From a bacterium (GTDB taxonomy: Bacteria > Thermosulfidibacterota > Thermosulfidibacteria > Thermosulfidibacterales > JALWSI01), in the NCBI GenBank assembly GCA_027080315.1, contig JALWSI010000087.1, positions 1-7,005 on the forward strand: DNA of 7,005 nucleotides, given 5' to 3'. Positions 6,803-7,005 of this stretch are shown here, piece after piece; the stretch's first letter is position 1; each line of letters begins with the position of its first letter. The notes under the pieces were generated by a model, which saw only the letters and a list, made by a program, of their open reading frames with translations, made no database searches and was not told where the DNA came from. Position numbers and translations under genes: made by a program.

Positions 6803-7005
6803 TCATCCTATTTTTCTTCTCTCCCAAGCCTCTTTTAGTATCGCAATAACAAGATCGCCAAAAGAGTATCCTGCAACAGCAGCAGCCTTTGGTAAAAGGC
6901 TTGTCTCTGTCCTACCAGGAATGGTGTTCACCTCTCCAAAGTACGGCACCCCGTCTTCATCCGACAACCTGAAGTCAACCCTGGTTGCCCCCCGGCACTG
7001 GAGCA
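6803..7005 (-). CDS. ddl: D-alanine--D-alanine ligase, C-terminal fragment
   Basis: Only the last 66 residues lie in the window; the gene continues beyond 7005 and stops with TGA at 6805-6803. The fragment begins [11 protein letters not shown] and contains [10 protein letters not shown], the ATP-grasp metal site, then [18 protein letters not shown] and a final charged helix. By alignment from memory with E. coli DdlB, Asp10, Glu24 and Asn26 of the fragment match the magnesium ligands D257, E270 and N272. The usual GMT after EVNTxP reads GRT here, a small change in the substrate loop region. Ddl joins two D-alanines with ATP in the cytoplasm for attachment to UDP-MurNAc-tripeptide. In many genomes ddl sits after murC/murB and just before ftsQ-ftsA-ftsZ, which fits this context except for the missing ftsQ. 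Confidence 0.92.
   Translation of the reverse strand, partial: LQCRGATRVDFRLSDEDGVPYFGEVNTIPGRTETSLLPKAAAVAGYSFGDLVIAILKEAWERRKIG

Noticed and set aside
1-7005. CRISPR arrays, tRNA/rRNA genes, insertion sequences or attachment sites
   Set aside because: No regular repeat-spacer pattern, no recognisable tRNA cloverleaf motif, no transposase-like protein and no long direct or inverted repeats were seen.

Overview
The window carries parts of two oppositely oriented gene groups from a bacterial chromosome. All the coding sequences recognised belong to core, vertically inherited families. There are no transposases, integrases, phage genes, tRNA or rRNA genes, or CRISPR repeats. The content (division genes next to a peptidoglycan ligase, a SPOR-type membrane protein, a second-type EF-G, a stand-alone radical SAM enzyme) points to a peptidoglycan-making anaerobe. 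My best guess is Synergistota or a similar deep-branching diderm lineage. That is an impression from memory of gene style and synteny, and no single residue in the window proves it.

Plus strand, 1-2397: the C-terminal ~490 residues of an EF-G-like translational GTPase (5' end off the window), then 10 bases later a 303-residue single-span membrane protein with two SPOR-like units in its periplasmic part. The two look like one transcription unit. It ends at 2397, overlapping by 30 bp the 3' end of the convergent gene. A weak hairpin sits on the stop codon.

Minus strand, 7005 down to 2368: the C-terminal 66 residues of D-alanine-D-alanine ligase (ddl), a 350-bp AT-rich non-coding gap, then ftsA, ftsZ and a radical SAM gene, packed with gaps of 14 and 18 bases and probably co-transcribed. 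FtsA (actin-like) anchors FtsZ (tubulin-like) to the membrane to form the Z ring. Ddl makes the D-Ala-D-Ala end of peptidoglycan precursors. The radical SAM protein has no assigned role, but its position ties its expression to division.

Points of most interest: (1) FtsA lacks a recognisable C-terminal amphipathic anchor but has an N-terminal Phe/Trp/Arg-rich extension that its ribosome binding site supports as genuine. (2) ftsQ, usually between ddl and ftsA, is absent and replaced by a non-coding gap. (3) That gap carries a cluster of ATAAC/GTTAT motifs, a perfect 6-3-6 palindrome and two sigma70-like promoter candidates. (4) A tandem SPOR-like protein faces the division cluster. (5) The radical SAM gene starts with TTG in the same frame as ftsZ, separated from it by a single in-frame stop. 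I found no clearly novel system; these are leads within a conserved division locus.
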